Of a stretch of DNA of 64,000 nucleotides, positions 27,506 through 36,748 are shown in pieces. Numbering within the stretch: the first letter of the stretch is position 1; each line of letters begins with the position of its first letter. The position numbers and the translations under genes are program-made. The notes under the pieces were generated by a model that was given only the letters and a program-made list of their open reading frames with translations, had not been told where the DNA came from and ran no database searches. The stretch lies in NCBI GenBank assembly GCA_031552195.1, contig JAVBMT010000003.1:137042-201041 (forward strand). Direction: 5' to 3'. The stretch is from JAVBMP01 sp031552195. Its GTDB lineage: Bacteria > Desulfobacterota > Desulfovibrionia > Desulfovibrionales > Desulfovibrionaceae.

Positions 27506-27996
27506 AGAGACCATGCCGTTTTTCCTGTGTCTTGCCATTCGGGCGCGGAGCGGCGCAAAAAAACAGCAGGTGCGCTATCTTGCGGTTTTTCTTGCGCCGC
27601 TTGGGCCTGTCATGTAAAAAGCATTTCACAATATTTCAAGAACGCTTTGCAATGCCGGCAAGCGGAAAAGCTCAATCTTCTGTTCTTGTATATTTTTATG
27701 CAATGCTTTAATGACTTTCTATAAGAAAAGCATTGCCCACCGGCTTTGTCACCCTTGAAATGCTTTGAGTCGCGCTCCGTATGAATGCGGTATTCCCTTG
27801 GATCTTTAGTTTTAAAACGTTCGCGCCCGCACGGCGGGCGGCGGAGCCGCGTATTTTCGCTGTCATGGCAACTCAGCGAGTTAATGTTAATTCGTATCAG
27901 GCAGCCTTATTGTCCGAAATTTGCGTTTTTTTGTAGAAAAGACAGTCGAGCCTGATCGCATGGCGTGTTGCTAATCAATAATGCCTCGGAGTTTAT
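27506..27996. other. Intergenic region between tctB and the gntR-type regulator
   Basis: 491 bases with no convincing gene. A near-perfect 15-bp inverted repeat, GCGGCGCAAAAAAA (27550-27563) against TTTTTCTTGCGCCGC (27586-27600), is present but lacks a U-tract on either side. The part next to the regulator (27780-27990) should contain its promoter; the TATATAAGA operator word found upstream of tctC and suyA does not recur here. Confidence 0.45.
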
Positions 27997-28728
27997 ATGG
28001 GCGTGAAGAACAACCTGACCTTTCAACCTTTATATGAACAGGTAAAAGCCTCTGTTCTGCAAAGGATAATAGACGGGGAATGGGCACCCGGCACTTTTCT
28101 GCCCAGCGAACCAGCTTTGGCGCAGGAATACGGGGTCAGCCAGGGTACGATGCGGCGTGCCCTTGACGACCTTACGCGTGATAATCGCCTTACCCGGTAT
28201 CAGGGCAAAGGCACCGCCGTTTCCATTTTGGATGAAGACAAAGCCCTGTTTCAATTTTTTCATATAGTTAACTTTAAAGGTGAAAGAGTTTTTCCTTCTT
28301 CACACATTTTAACGGCGCAACCCCGCAAGGCTGAACCCGAAGACCGCGCCCGCCTGGGCATCAACCCTGGGGAAATGGTGTTCAGCATACACCGCATACG
28401 CCTGATAAACGATATTCCGGTCATCAATGAAAAGGTGCATATGCCGCTGGCCTTCTTTCCTGGTATTGAAGCGGTGCCGCCGTCCAGCCTGCCCAATACG
28501 CTTTATGCCTTTTATCAGCAGCGTTTCAATATGACCATAAGCAGCAGTTCGGAATATCTTGGAGCCACGGAAGCCACCAAAAGTGATGCGGAGCACCTTA
28601 ATATACCGGAACTGCGCCCTTTGTTGCGCATAGTCCGCATTTCGCGCAATCTCGAGGGAAACGTGGTTGAATATCGTGAATCGCGTGTGCTCACCGAACA
28701 ATACAGTTATCTGGTAGAGTTGAAGTAA
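27997..28728 (+). CDS. GntR-family transcriptional regulator (HutC/UTRA type)
   Basis: 243 residues: N-terminal winged helix-turn-helix (about 8-75; YEQVKASVLQRIIDGEWAPG, LPSEPALAQEYGVSQGTMRR, LTRYQGKGTAVS) and a C-terminal UTRA ligand-binding domain (about 100-240; RARLGINPGEMVFSIHRIRL, INEKVHMPLAFFPGIE, RPLLRIVRISRNLEGNVVEY, SRVLTEQYSYL). Start ATG has CGGAG 7 bases upstream. It sits between the tct transporter and the suy genes; matching operator-like sites in front of both make it their likely repressor, relieved by sulfolactate or a related acid (inference). Convergent with suyB across a long terminator. Confidence 0.9.
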   Translation: MGVKNNLTFQPLYEQVKASVLQRIIDGEWAPGTFLPSEPALAQEYGVSQGTMRRALDDLTRDNRLTRYQGKGTAVSILDEDKALFQFFHIVNFKGERVFPSSHILTAQPRKAEPEDRARLGINPGEMVFSIHRIRLINDIPVINEKVHMPLAFFPGIEAVPPSSLPNTLYAFYQQRFNMTISSSSEYLGATEATKSDAEHLNIPELRPLLRIVRISRNLEGNVVEYRESRVLTEQYSYLVELK

Positions 28729-28755
28729 CGTCTTCCCCGCTTTGCGGCGGACTCG

Positions 28756-28805
28756 CCGCAACAGAAAACCCCGGCCTTGGTACAGGCCGGGGTTTTCTGT
28801 TGCGG
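28756..28805. terminator. Bidirectional terminator between gntR-type gene and suyB
   Basis: Perfect 22-bp stem (28756-28777 with 28784-28805; core AAAACCCCGGCCT/AGGCCGGGGTTTT) around a 6-base loop, placed between the stops of two convergent genes. The A4/T4 tracts within the arms replace a free U-run. Confidence 0.85.
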
Positions 28806-28832
28806 GAAATGGCAGGCGCAAGCGCCTGCGCG

Positions 28833-29996
28833 TTACGCGCTGCGATAAAGTTTGGTCATTACGAATTCGCGGTGCCCAAGGGCTTCGGCGGCTGTAAAGC
28901 TGCCGTTGGCCACATCGATCATCTTGTCAAGCAGACGGTCGCCGGCTTCGTCAAGGGTCAGTTCGCGGCGCAGCAAACCCGTCACGTCAAGGTCGATATG
29001 TTCGCTCATGGTGCGCACGGTACGCGGGTTGGCGCAGATTTTGACAACCGGCAGAATGGGGTTGCCTATAACGTTGCCCTGCCCGGTGGGGAAGAAGTGA
29101 ACAACAGCTCCGCCCGCCGCCACCAGGGTAACCATTTCGGCTGCGGCGGAAGAGGAATCCATAAACCACAACCCCTTGCCGGTGGGGGATTCGGCCGGCT
29201 CAAGGCAGCCGTCAACCTTGCATTTTTTGCCGATTTTCTGAATGTTGCCCAGGGCCTTTTCCTCAATGGTGGTCAGCCCGCCCAGAATATTGCCCTTGGT
29301 GGGCTGGGAATCGGAAAGGTCGCTTGTTTTGTTGGCAAGAATAAAATCGTTGTAATCATTCCACATTTTCATGAACTTGGCGCGTACTTCCGGGGTGGCG
29401 CAACGGTCGGCCACAAGATGTTCGCCACCGGTAATTTCCGAAGTTTCGCCGAACATCAGGGTGTTTCCATTCGCGTAAAGTTTGTCGAAGGCATTGCCGA
29501 CAGTCGGATTGGCGGCGATGCCGGAAGTTGTGTCCGACTCTCCGCATTTGCATGAAACCGTCAATTCCTTGATGTCGCAGGGAACTTTTTGCAGGCCGGT
29601 TGCCCACTGCACCAATTCTTTGGCCTTGCGTGAGGCGGCGGCAATGGTGTTGTGATCGCCGTTCTGCTCAATGGAGAATCCGAAGACCGGTTTGCCGGTT
29701 TTGGCAATACCGTCGGTAATGACTTTCGTCCATTCAGGCTCTATGCCTATTACAACCACGGCGGCCACGTTGGGGTTGCTGCCCGTGCCTATCAGGGTGC
29801 GGAAGTGCAGTTCGAGGTCCGCGCCGAATTGCAGGCGGCCGTAATGGTGCGGCAGGGCCATGGTTCCTTTGATGTTATTTTCAACCGCCAGACAGGCGGC
29901 GTTTGAAAGGTCGTCAAGCGGTAAAAGAATTACGTGGTTGCGTACTCCCACACGCCCGTTTTCCCGGCGGTAGCCCATGATTTGCGATGCTTTCAT
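28833..29996 (-). CDS. suyB: (2R)-sulfolactate sulfo-lyase, large subunit (UxaA-family lyase)
   Basis: 387 residues of the altronate/galactarate dehydratase (UxaA C-terminal) family. Characteristic parts: [72 protein letters not shown] with the metal/cluster cysteines, [20 protein letters not shown], and [20 protein letters not shown]. Together with the separate small SAF subunit this split arrangement matches SuyB, which with SuyA cleaves sulfolactate to pyruvate and bisulfite. A sugar-acid dehydratase is the main alternative; the sequence and the split with the 94-residue partner favour SuyAB. 4 bases separate it from suyA. Confidence 0.8.
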   Translation of the reverse strand: MKASQIMGYRRENGRVGVRNHVILLPLDDLSNAACLAVENNIKGTMALPHHYGRLQFGADLELHFRTLIGTGSNPNVAAVVVIGIEPEWTKVITDGIAKTGKPVFGFSIEQNGDHNTIAAASRKAKELVQWATGLQKVPCDIKELTVSCKCGESDTTSGIAANPTVGNAFDKLYANGNTLMFGETSEITGGEHLVADRCATPEVRAKFMKMWNDYNDFILANKTSDLSDSQPTKGNILGGLTTIEEKALGNIQKIGKKCKVDGCLEPAESPTGKGLWFMDSSSAAAEMVTLVAAGGAVVHFFPTGQGNVIGNPILPVVKICANPRTVRTMSEHIDLDVTGLLRRELTLDEAGDRLLDKMIDVANGSFTAAEALGHREFVMTKLYRSA

Positions 29997-30000
29997 ATTC

Positions 30001-30285
30001 TTACCACCTCTTGGTTTTTACGTTGTGCACGTGCAGATGTTCACCGGTTTTGATTGGAGCCACCACACGGCCAATATCAACGCCGTATTTTATTACAGTA
30101 TCGCCGACGGAAAGATCCTTCAGCGCGATTTTATGGCCGATCGGAATGTCATTAAGAACTTTGACCGTGATTATTTTGTCTTCCGCCATAATCCAGCCGG
30201 TAAGCTCGTCGCCGGCCTTTATGCCTTCAACCGCGACAACCCCAACGGAGTCGCCGTCTTCATGCACCAAAAAGTGTATAGTCAT
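30001..30285 (-). CDS. suyA: (2R)-sulfolactate sulfo-lyase, small subunit (SAF domain)
   Basis: 94-residue SAF-domain protein equal to the N-terminal part of UxaA-type lyases. It reads [20 protein letters not shown] at the start and [40 protein letters not shown] and HNVKTKRW at the end; the closing GEH-HVHN-KTKRW is what I recall as the SuyA type. The frame runs 11 codons further, but the ATG at 30285 has TGGAGGG 6 bases upstream and begins the domain. First gene of the suyAB unit, directly downstream of an operator candidate. Confidence 0.8.
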   Translation of the reverse strand: MTIHFLVHEDGDSVGVVAVEGIKAGDELTGWIMAEDKIITVKVLNDIPIGHKIALKDLSVGDTVIKYGVDIGRVVAPIKTGEHLHVHNVKTKRW

Positions 30286-30318
30286 TGAACCCTCCATTGT
30301 TGAGAAGTGATGAGTCAT

Positions 30319-30341
30319 ATATATTATGTCTTATATAAGAA
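30319..30341 (-). promoter_or_regulatory. Operator candidate upstream of suyAB
   Basis: Contains the perfect 12-base palindrome TCTTATATAAGA (30330-30341) and, on the minus strand, TATATAAGACATA (30325-30337), which matches 12 of 13 bases in front of tctC (24198-24210). It is 35-55 bases upstream of the suyA start, where promoter and operator would be expected. Confidence 0.55.
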
Positions 30342-30414
30342 TGTCAAATGAATTTTTCCGGACGGGAGAAGGAAATCAGGCCGGACAAAGAAAGCATGCC
30401 CCCCTTAAAAGACG

Positions 30415-30452
30415 GTTCCGGCCCGGCGTTTGAGGAAACGCCGGGCCGGAAC
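30415..30452 (-). terminator. Intrinsic terminator after the RNase J gene
   Basis: Perfect 17-bp stem (30415-30431 with 30436-30452; core CCGGCCCGGCGTTT) and GAGG loop. On the minus strand it is followed by CGTCTTTTAAG, on the plus strand by TTTATTG, so it may work both ways; it lies 27 bases after the RNase J stop. Confidence 0.8.
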
Positions 30453-30478
30453 TTTATTGTTCTATGGCCAGGTTGTTT

Positions 30479-32167
30479 TTATATCAGGCTGACTATGGGA
30501 ACGACTATGGGATCGCGTTCGATAACGCGGCGGAAGAAGCGGCGCATGGCCGAGCGTATTTTTTCCTGGAGCTTTTCCGTGTCTGTTTTGTAGCCTTCTT
30601 CCAGCACGTCCAGCACGATACATTTCGAGTCTTCCAGAACATGGTCGAATTGCTGTTCGAAAACGAACCCCTTGGAAAGGATTTCCGGGCCGTGCAGCAC
30701 TTCTCCGGTTTCTCCGTCCAGCACCAGAACGACGATGACCATGCCCTCGTCGCCCAGAATCTGCCTTTCGCGCAAAAGCGTCTGCCCGACGTCGCCCACG
30801 CCTTTGCCGTCGACCAGTATGGATTCGGCCTGAACAAGCTCTTCAAAGCGCACGCCTTCCTCATCTCCCGTGCCGTCAAGGGCGCTGAAGCTGACGGGCT
30901 GGCCGTTTTCCAGCACAAGCACCTTGCCCTGGTCGACCCCGCTGTCTCTAGCCAGGCGGGCGTGCTTGATCAGGTGGCGGTATTCCCCGTGTATGGGAAT
31001 GAAGTATTCAGGGCGCACGGCCTGTATCATTTCCAGCAGCTCTTCCTGGTAGGCGTGGCCGGAAGCGTGAATGGCCCTGGAGTTGTCGTGGTAGACCTCC
31101 GCCCCCAGGCGGAACATCTGGTTGACCATGTGCGAAACGGCGCTGGTGTTGCCCGGAATCAGGCGGGAAGACATGATTACGGTATCGCCCTGATGAATGT
31201 GCAGGTGCTTGTGCCCGCCGCTTACAATGCGGGCCAGGGCCGACATGGGTTCACCCTGTGAACCGGTGACCAGAAGCACGCAGTTTTCGTCCGGAAGGTC
31301 AAGCGTGGTGTTGGCGCTGTCGGCGTAAAGGCCGGGTTCGGCTTGCAAATAGCCCAGGCTGACCGCCATCTCTATGTTGTTTATGAGGCTGCGTCCGCTG
31401 ACTATGACCTTGCGCCCGTTTTCCCGCGCGCAGTCGAACACTTCCTGAATTCGCTGGATATGGCTGGAAAACAGGGTTACGATAATGCGGCCCTTGGCTT
31501 CGGAGAATATTTCCCGCAGGGTGGCAAGCACCTTGCGTTCGCCCAGAGAACGCCCGGGAACCTCGATATTGGTGGAGTCGGAGAGCAGCAGGCGCACCCC
31601 TTGCGGCCCGGCGAAGCTAGAAAACATTCCGAAATCCGTTCCCGGGCCGCTCAGCGGGTTGGGGTCTGACTTGAAATCTCCGGTGTGAACTATGCGCCCG
31701 GCTGGCGTTTCCGCCCCGAGGGCGTAGCCGTCCACAATAGAGTGGCAGACCGGGAAAAAGTGAAACTTGAAGTCTCCGAGTTGTACCGGTTTGTCCGGCA
31801 GGGCCGGAATGAGCGACACCCGGTCTATAAGGCCGCGCTCGCGCAGTTTGTGCTCAACCAGGGCCAAGGTGAAGGGCGAGCCGTAAATCTGGGGGTTGTC
31901 AAGATGCGGCACCAGCCAGGGCAGCGCTCCGATGTGGTCTTCGTGCCCGTGGGTGAGCACTATGCCGCGCAGCTTGTCTTTATTCTGGCGGACGTAGTCG
32001 AAGCGGGGGATAATAACGTCGACCCCAAGCTGGTAGTCTTCAGGAAACATCAGCCCGCAGTCTATCATCACCATAGTCTGGCCGTAAGACCAGAGCATGC
32101 AGTTCTGGCCTATTTCTCCCAGCCCCCCCAGGGGTATAAGGTGCAGGCGCGAGAAATTGTCGCTCAT
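30479..32167 (-). CDS. rnj: Ribonuclease J family protein
   Basis: 562-residue metallo-beta-lactamase/beta-CASP ribonuclease. The zinc motif LTHGHEDHIGALPW (about 73-86), the HTGDFK motif near residue 163, the beta-CASP stretch with SDSTN, TLFSSHIQRIQ and SGRSL, then VTGSQGEPMSAL and the HASGHAYQEEL motif near 370 are intact. The C-terminal domain follows. It matures or degrades RNA with endo- and 5'-exonuclease activity. In this lineage it replaces or complements RNase E-type turnover. Separated by 91 bases from tatD, which is transcribed in the same direction upstream. Confidence 0.93.
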   Translation of the reverse strand: MSDNFSRLHLIPLGGLGEIGQNCMLWSYGQTMVMIDCGLMFPEDYQLGVDVIIPRFDYVRQNKDKLRGIVLTHGHEDHIGALPWLVPHLDNPQIYGSPFTLALVEHKLRERGLIDRVSLIPALPDKPVQLGDFKFHFFPVCHSIVDGYALGAETPAGRIVHTGDFKSDPNPLSGPGTDFGMFSSFAGPQGVRLLLSDSTNIEVPGRSLGERKVLATLREIFSEAKGRIIVTLFSSHIQRIQEVFDCARENGRKVIVSGRSLINNIEMAVSLGYLQAEPGLYADSANTTLDLPDENCVLLVTGSQGEPMSALARIVSGGHKHLHIHQGDTVIMSSRLIPGNTSAVSHMVNQMFRLGAEVYHDNSRAIHASGHAYQEELLEMIQAVRPEYFIPIHGEYRHLIKHARLARDSGVDQGKVLVLENGQPVSFSALDGTGDEEGVRFEELVQAESILVDGKGVGDVGQTLLRERQILGDEGMVIVVLVLDGETGEVLHGPEILSKGFVFEQQFDHVLEDSKCIVLDVLEEGYKTDTEKLQEKIRSAMRRFFRRVIERDPIVVPIVSLI

Positions 32168-32258
32168 TCTTTTCTGTCCGTGGTTATCAATGTTAAAATG
32201 CAGGGCGTTCGGTCCGCCATGCCGTATTTATAAAAAAAGCGCAATAATAAATTCGTAT

Positions 32259-33116
32259 TCAGACGATGTTGAAAAAGCGGCGGGCGTTGTCTCCGCAAAT
32301 GCGCCACAGTTCCGCCGGAGACATTTCACGGGCTTCCGCCATGCCGGTTATGGTAAATGCCAGGTAGGCGGGTTCGTTTCTGCGCCCGCGGTAGGGCACG
32401 GGACTCATATATGGGCAGTCCGTCTCCACCATCAGACGGTCAAGCGGAATGGCGGCCACCGCCTCGCGCAAGGATTTGTTGGCCGGAAAACTCACCGGGC
32501 CGGGAATGGAAACATGCCAGCCGTTGTTCACCACTTTCATGGCCATGTCGTAGTCGCCGTTGAAGCAGTGCCAGAGCAGAGGGTAGCCGCTGAAGCCCCT
32601 GTCCAGCAGGATGCGCATGGTGTCGTCAACCGCGTCGCGGCAATGTATGGCGACGGGCAAGTTCAATTCGCGCGCCAGGTCCAGCTGTTGCGCGAATATG
32701 TCTTTCTGCAAATCTTGCGGGCAATCCTTCCAGTAATAGTCCAGGCCGATTTCGCCTATAGCGCGTATGCGCCCGCCCTGCCTTGCCTCTTGCCTGACAA
32801 TGCGGCGCAGTTCGTCTATGGTCTGGCCGTTGAAAAGTTCCAGCCCGTCAGTCGGGTGTATGCCGAGCAGAAAAAAAAACTCGGGATAATCCGGGTTTGG
32901 CGCAAAGCGGGCCTGTTGTTTGCGCCAGGCTTCCGGGCTGAGAAAAACCTGCCCTATGGCGGAAACGCCGGACCTTTTGGCCCGGCGCAGAACCTCGTCG
33001 AAATCTTCGTTGAAGTGATGCAGGTCGAGGTGGGCGTGTGTTTCAACCCCGACGCAGGGCAAATTGACCGATTCCGGCAAGGGCAGGGGGCCTTCAGGTT
33101 TTTTGTGTTTTCCCAT
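32259..33116 (-). CDS. tatD: TatD-family metal-dependent hydrolase
   Basis: 286-residue TIM-barrel nuclease. Metal ligands are visible in VETHAHLDLHHF (residues about 22-33), AIGEIGLDYYWKD, PVAIHCRDAVDD, LLWHCFNGD and the C-terminal MVETDCPYMSPVPYRGRRNEP. Homologs have 3'-5' DNase activity in repair or quality control. A long upstream extension exists in this frame but is antisense-like noise over the previous gene; the ATG at 33116 fits the family. It overlaps the small membrane-protein gene by 23 bases. Confidence 0.92.
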   Translation of the reverse strand: MGKHKKPEGPLPLPESVNLPCVGVETHAHLDLHHFNEDFDEVLRRAKRSGVSAIGQVFLSPEAWRKQQARFAPNPDYPEFFFLLGIHPTDGLELFNGQTIDELRRIVRQEARQGGRIRAIGEIGLDYYWKDCPQDLQKDIFAQQLDLARELNLPVAIHCRDAVDDTMRILLDRGFSGYPLLWHCFNGDYDMAMKVVNNGWHVSIPGPVSFPANKSLREAVAAIPLDRLMVETDCPYMSPVPYRGRRNEPAYLAFTITGMAEAREMSPAELWRICGDNARRFFNIV

Positions 33117-33405
33117 TATTGTCGCCTGTGTTCTTTTCAGTGGCCGGATCTTTGTCCCAGGCCGGGTCGCGGAATATCCCTCTAGGGCCGTATAAAAAGC
33201 GTAAAAAAAGTATGATAGCTCCGAAAAACACGAAGATGAGCAAGCTCTTGCCCAGGGTTGTCGCCAAAAAATCCAGCAGCAGCGCCGGGTTGCCGATGAT
33301 TCCGGAAAGCGATGATTCGGAGGCGGCGCGCGGCGCTTCCGCCGCAAGCGCGGCGGAAGGCGTGATAAGCGCGGGCGCGGAAAAAAAAGCAAGGCGTAAG
33401 CGCAT
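33094..33405 (-). CDS. Small membrane protein of unknown function
   Basis: 103 residues, not recognised. A signal-like start (RLRLAFFSAPALITPSAALA) precedes a short extracytoplasmic Ala/Ser-rich stretch, one strong transmembrane helix (about 47-69; SLLIFVFFGAIILFLRFLYG) and a charged cytoplasmic tail. It overlaps tatD by 23 bases and starts 2 bases before the end of argC, so it is read as part of the argC-tatD unit. No motif hints at an activity. Confidence 0.65.
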   Translation of the reverse strand: MRLRLAFFSAPALITPSAALAAEAPRAASESSLSGIIGNPALLLDFLATTLGKSLLIFVFFGAIILFLRFLYGPRGIFRDPAWDKDPATEKNTGDNNGKTQKT

Positions 33406-33407
33406 TT

Positions 33408-34463
33408 TTATGGCAGCATCGGGGCCAGGTTAAGGCCGGTATCCAGCGGCAGACCGCACATCAGGTTGGCGTTGGCCACCGCCTGCCCGGAAGCGCCCCG
33501 GCAAAGGTTGTCTATGGCGCTGACTATCAGGAGGCGGTTTGTGCGCGGGTCAAGCACCAGCGCTATATCGCAGAACATGGTGCCGCGTACGGCCCGCAGA
33601 GTCGGCAGTTCGCCCATGGGCAGAACCCTGACGAAACGGTGGCGCGCGTAAGTTTCTTCATACACCGCATGTATCTTTTCCAAGGTAAGGCAACTGTTCA
33701 GCCGCGTGTAAATGGTGGCCAGAATGCCGCGCTGGATCGGAAGCAGGTGGGGGTTGAACGAAACCGCGAGGCGGTTTCCGGCAATAGTGGAAAGCTCCTG
33801 CTCTATTTCCGGCGTGTGGCGGTGCGTTCCCAGGCCGTATGGCTTGAAGCTGTCATAAACCTCGCAGAAAAGACTGTTGACCACGGCTTTGCGGCCGGCG
33901 CCGCTTGCGCCGGATTTGGCGTCTATGACGATGCCGTCCGTTTCTATCAGACCGTGGCGCAGGGCCGGATACAGGCCGAGAATGCTCGCCGTCGGGTAAC
34001 AGCCGGGGTTGGCTACAAGCGAGGCCCGTTTCACTTCTTCCGCGTATAGCTCAGGCAGGCCATAAACCGCTTCGCGCAGGCAGGTTTGCTCGGTGTGGGG
34101 CAGGCCGTACCAGTCGGAGTAGGTAGCGGGGTCGCGCAGCCTGAAGTCAGCGGAGAGGTCGACAACCTTGATGCCGAGGCGGCGCAGTTTGCCGGCGTTT
34201 TCCATGGCGTTGCCGTGCGGAACGGCCAGGAAAACCACGTCGCATTTTTGCATGTCCATTGCATTGGGCTGGGTTATTACCAGGTCAGCCAGTTCAAAGC
34301 CGCGCAAAAACGGATAAATTTCGCCCACGGTTTTTCCGGCTTCGGAGCGCGAGGTAACTTTGGCAAGGCGTATGGAGGGGTGCGTAGCCAGAATGCGCGC
34401 CAGTTCCATGCCGGTATATCCGGTAACTCCGATCAGTCCGGCCGTGAAGATTCTTTCAGACAT
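33408..34463 (-). CDS. argC: N-acetyl-gamma-glutamyl-phosphate reductase
   Basis: 351-residue arginine-pathway dehydrogenase that reduces N-acetylglutamyl phosphate to the semialdehyde with NADPH. It has the nucleotide loop GVTGYTGMELARIL at the N-terminus, the catalytic cysteine in SLVANPGCYPTASILG (about 148), HRHTPEIEQEL and the closing DNLCRGASGQAVANANLM. Standard length. The other arg genes are not in this window. The DUF1844 gene is 15 bases upstream on the same strand. Confidence 0.96.
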   Translation of the reverse strand: MSERIFTAGLIGVTGYTGMELARILATHPSIRLAKVTSRSEAGKTVGEIYPFLRGFELADLVITQPNAMDMQKCDVVFLAVPHGNAMENAGKLRRLGIKVVDLSADFRLRDPATYSDWYGLPHTEQTCLREAVYGLPELYAEEVKRASLVANPGCYPTASILGLYPALRHGLIETDGIVIDAKSGASGAGRKAVVNSLFCEVYDSFKPYGLGTHRHTPEIEQELSTIAGNRLAVSFNPHLLPIQRGILATIYTRLNSCLTLEKIHAVYEETYARHRFVRVLPMGELPTLRAVRGTMFCDIALVLDPRTNRLLIVSAIDNLCRGASGQAVANANLMCGLPLDTGLNLAPMLP

Positions 34464-34478
34464 AAAATTTCACCGCAC

Positions 34479-34778
34479 CTATTTTGATTTCATCACATAT
34501 TTCATGCGCACTTCATAAAGCAGGCCGTCCAGCAGGCGTTTTTCATCCTCGTCCAGGCCTTTTTCGGTTTTTTCCTGCAGCATGGTCAATATATCTATGC
34601 TGTATTTGGCGTGTTCCAGTTCAAAAACAGTTTCTCCGCTTTCCGGGTGAGGCACTTCGCCAAGCTGCATCAGGGCGCTTGAGGCCAGCGAAAGCACGAA
34701 GGTGCTGAAGTTCACCAACGGCAGGGGCACATGGCGCTGTTCTTCAGAACGGGCGTCTTCAGTTTGTTCGTCGGTCAT
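34479..34778 (-). CDS. DUF1844 domain protein
   Basis: 99-residue cytoplasmic protein of the DUF1844 family. The core reads LPLVNFSTFVLSLASSALMQ, GEVPHPESGET and AKYSIDILTMLQEKTEKGLD, ending in LLDGLLYEVRMKYV. No function is known for the family. It precedes argC by 15 bases, so probable co-transcription. No signal peptide or membrane segment beyond a short hydrophobic helix at about 27-40. Confidence 0.85.
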   Translation of the reverse strand: MTDEQTEDARSEEQRHVPLPLVNFSTFVLSLASSALMQLGEVPHPESGETVFELEHAKYSIDILTMLQEKTEKGLDEDEKRLLDGLLYEVRMKYVMKSK

Positions 34779-34904
34779 CGTGCGCTGCTCCTTAGGGAAT
34801 TTTTAACTTTGAAACGCTGTTTTTTACCGCTCTTTGCAAGGGAAGAGGCGTCGTTTTTCACCCTGCCGTTTCCCGGCATTTCCTGATACGGCTCCTGGCC
34901 GGAG

Positions 34905-36071
34905 TTATTTATAGCCGTAAAGCATGGCTTGCTGGTAAGCGGAGACGGCCTGCTCAAGGTAGTCGCGTGTGCCGACATGGCCGCCGCAGAAGCGGAACGA
35001 GGCCACAAAGGCCTGAAGCCCGGCCGCCAGGTCGGCCCAGTCCACCCAGCCCATATGGCCTATGCGCACCATGCTTTTTTCAAGATGGTCCTGCCCGGCC
35101 GCCATAACAACCCCATATTGGCTTTCCGCGTGGGCCAGCAGCTTTGAGGCGTCGATTCCTGCCGGAATTTTCACCCCGGTGACGCCCCAGGCCCCGGCTT
35201 CCTGAGGTGAAACAAAAAGTTCGAATCCGGCGGCGGTCACTCCGGTCTGGGCCATGGCCCTGAGGGCGAACTGTTTGCGGTAGACCGTTTCCAGCCCGGC
35301 TTCCATGAACATTTCCAAGGCTTCGTTAAGGGCGACCAGAAGGCCGATGGCCGGAGTGAAGTTGGTTTGCCCTTTAAGGATATTTTCTTTTTCCGCCATC
35401 ATGTTGAAATAGAAATTGCGGTTCGGCAAAACGGCTGCCTTGCGCCAGGCCTTTTCCGAAAAAGCCAGCAGGGCGAGGCCGGGCGGGAGCATCAGGCCTT
35501 TTTGCGAGCCGGTGAGCAACGCGTCCACCTTCCATTCGTCCATCGGGCAGGGGGCGATGCCCACGGCGGAGATGCCGTCCACCACAAGAAAAATATCGCG
35601 GTTGGCGGTTATTTCGCCGAGCGTTTTGATGTTGTGATGCACGGTGGTTGAGGTTTCGCTTTGCTGAACCAGCACGCCGACTATATTTTTGTCGGCGTCA
35701 AGCGCGGCTTTGACTTCTTCCGGGTTGACCGGGCTTCCCCACGCCACCTTCAAGGCGACGGGAACAACGCCGTGCGCTTTGCAAATTTCCGTCCAGCGCT
35801 CGGCGAACTTGCCGCCTTCAATCACCAGCACCTTTTCGCCCGGCGCGAACAAAGAACATACAGCCGCCACCATAGCCCCGGTGCCGGAGGCGGTAATGGG
35901 AATAACCGGCTGGGAGGTGCCGAAAAGCAGGCCCAGGTTGGCCTGCATTCCTTTCATAAGTTTTTTGAAGGCGGGTTTCCTATGGTGCCGCATATCCTGC
36001 GCGAGGGCCAGACGCACGTTCTCTGGCAAGGGAGTTGGGCCGGGGGTCAGGAGGCGTACTTTGTTAAGCAT
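34905..36071 (-). CDS. Class V aminotransferase (alanine/serine-glyoxylate type)
   Basis: 388-residue PLP enzyme. Family stretches: RLLTPGPTPLPENVRLALAQ, the phosphate-binding ASGTGAMVAAVCSLFAPGEK, VDGISAVGIAP and the PLP-lysine segment LLTGSQKGLMLPPGLALLAF (about 190-209). Homologs move amino groups between alanine or serine and glyoxylate, and some act in phosphonate or cysteine metabolism. The frame extends 15 codons upstream; I use the ATG at 36071 with GAGGAA 7 bases before it. It is transcribed with the leu genes but 163 bases behind leuD, in the position where leuB is often found. Confidence 0.88.
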   Translation of the reverse strand: MLNKVRLLTPGPTPLPENVRLALAQDMRHHRKPAFKKLMKGMQANLGLLFGTSQPVIPITASGTGAMVAAVCSLFAPGEKVLVIEGGKFAERWTEICKAHGVVPVALKVAWGSPVNPEEVKAALDADKNIVGVLVQQSETSTTVHHNIKTLGEITANRDIFLVVDGISAVGIAPCPMDEWKVDALLTGSQKGLMLPPGLALLAFSEKAWRKAAVLPNRNFYFNMMAEKENILKGQTNFTPAIGLLVALNEALEMFMEAGLETVYRKQFALRAMAQTGVTAAGFELFVSPQEAGAWGVTGVKIPAGIDASKLLAHAESQYGVVMAAGQDHLEKSMVRIGHMGWVDWADLAAGLQAFVASFRFCGGHVGTRDYLEQAVSAYQQAMLYGYK

Positions 36072-36234
36072 TGCAATTCCTCGCTTGGGTTGTCTCGAAT
36101 TTCGGCAGCCGGTCAAAACGTAAAAATTCCGTAACGGCGCATGTTAGCATGTTACGCCGATTTGCACAATCGCGCCCAAAAGCTTGCTTCGGCCGGGCAA
36201 AGCCCCTTCGCGCGCGGTCTTCGCCGGGGCGGCG

Positions 36235-36735
36235 TCAATTTCGTGCCCTGTTCAATTTATTCCTTACATATCCGGGCAGCCCGCCGGCGTTAAGAATATC
36301 GAGCATGGCCTCGGGCAAGGGAGGAAAGTTGAAGCTTTGCCCGGTGGTCAAATTACGCACGCTTCCGGCCTCGAGATCGACGGCCAGTTCGTCTCCGTCG
36401 CTGACTTGCGCGTCTTCGCCCAGTTCAAGCGGCAAAAGGCCCATGTTGAAGGCGTTGCGGTAGAAAATGCGGGCGAAGCTTTTGGCCAGGACGACCGGAA
36501 TGCCGGCGCCGAGAATGGCTATCGGCGCGTGCTCGCGCGAGGAGCCGCAGCCGAAATTGCGCCCGGCCACCATAATGTCGCCTTTGTTTACCCGCTTGAT
36601 CCAGTCGGCTTCCAGGCCTTCCATGCAGTGGCGGCCGAGTTCGTCCTGATCGGTGGTAACCAGGAAACGGGCCGGTATTATGGCGTCCGTGTCGATATGG
36701 TCGCCTACGGTGTGAGCTTTTCCTTTATATATCAT
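36235..36735 (-). CDS. leuD: 3-isopropylmalate dehydratase, small subunit
   Basis: 166-residue swivel-domain partner of LeuC in leucine synthesis, of the short (archaeal/LeuD2-like) type. It shows [18 protein letters not shown], the phosphate/substrate loop [20 protein letters not shown] and the [13 protein letters not shown] segment. The frame extends 20 codons upstream; the ATG at 36735 has AAGGAAA 5 bases before it and gives the normal N-terminus. A glycosyltransferase gene, not leuC, directly precedes it (13-base gap). Confidence 0.94.
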   Translation of the reverse strand: MIYKGKAHTVGDHIDTDAIIPARFLVTTDQDELGRHCMEGLEADWIKRVNKGDIMVAGRNFGCGSSREHAPIAILGAGIPVVLAKSFARIFYRNAFNMGLLPLELGEDAQVSDGDELAVDLEAGSVRNLTTGQSFNFPPLPEAMLDILNAGGLPGYVRNKLNRARN

Positions 36736-36748
36736 AGCGTTTCCTTTA

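Noticed and set aside
28800..29555. 251-codon plus-strand frame over suyB
   Set aside because: No family motif and fully covered by the well-supported suyB on the other strand.
30464..31261. 265-codon plus-strand frame over the RNase J gene
   Set aside because: Shadow of the conserved metallo-beta-lactamase reading frame; no signal of its own.
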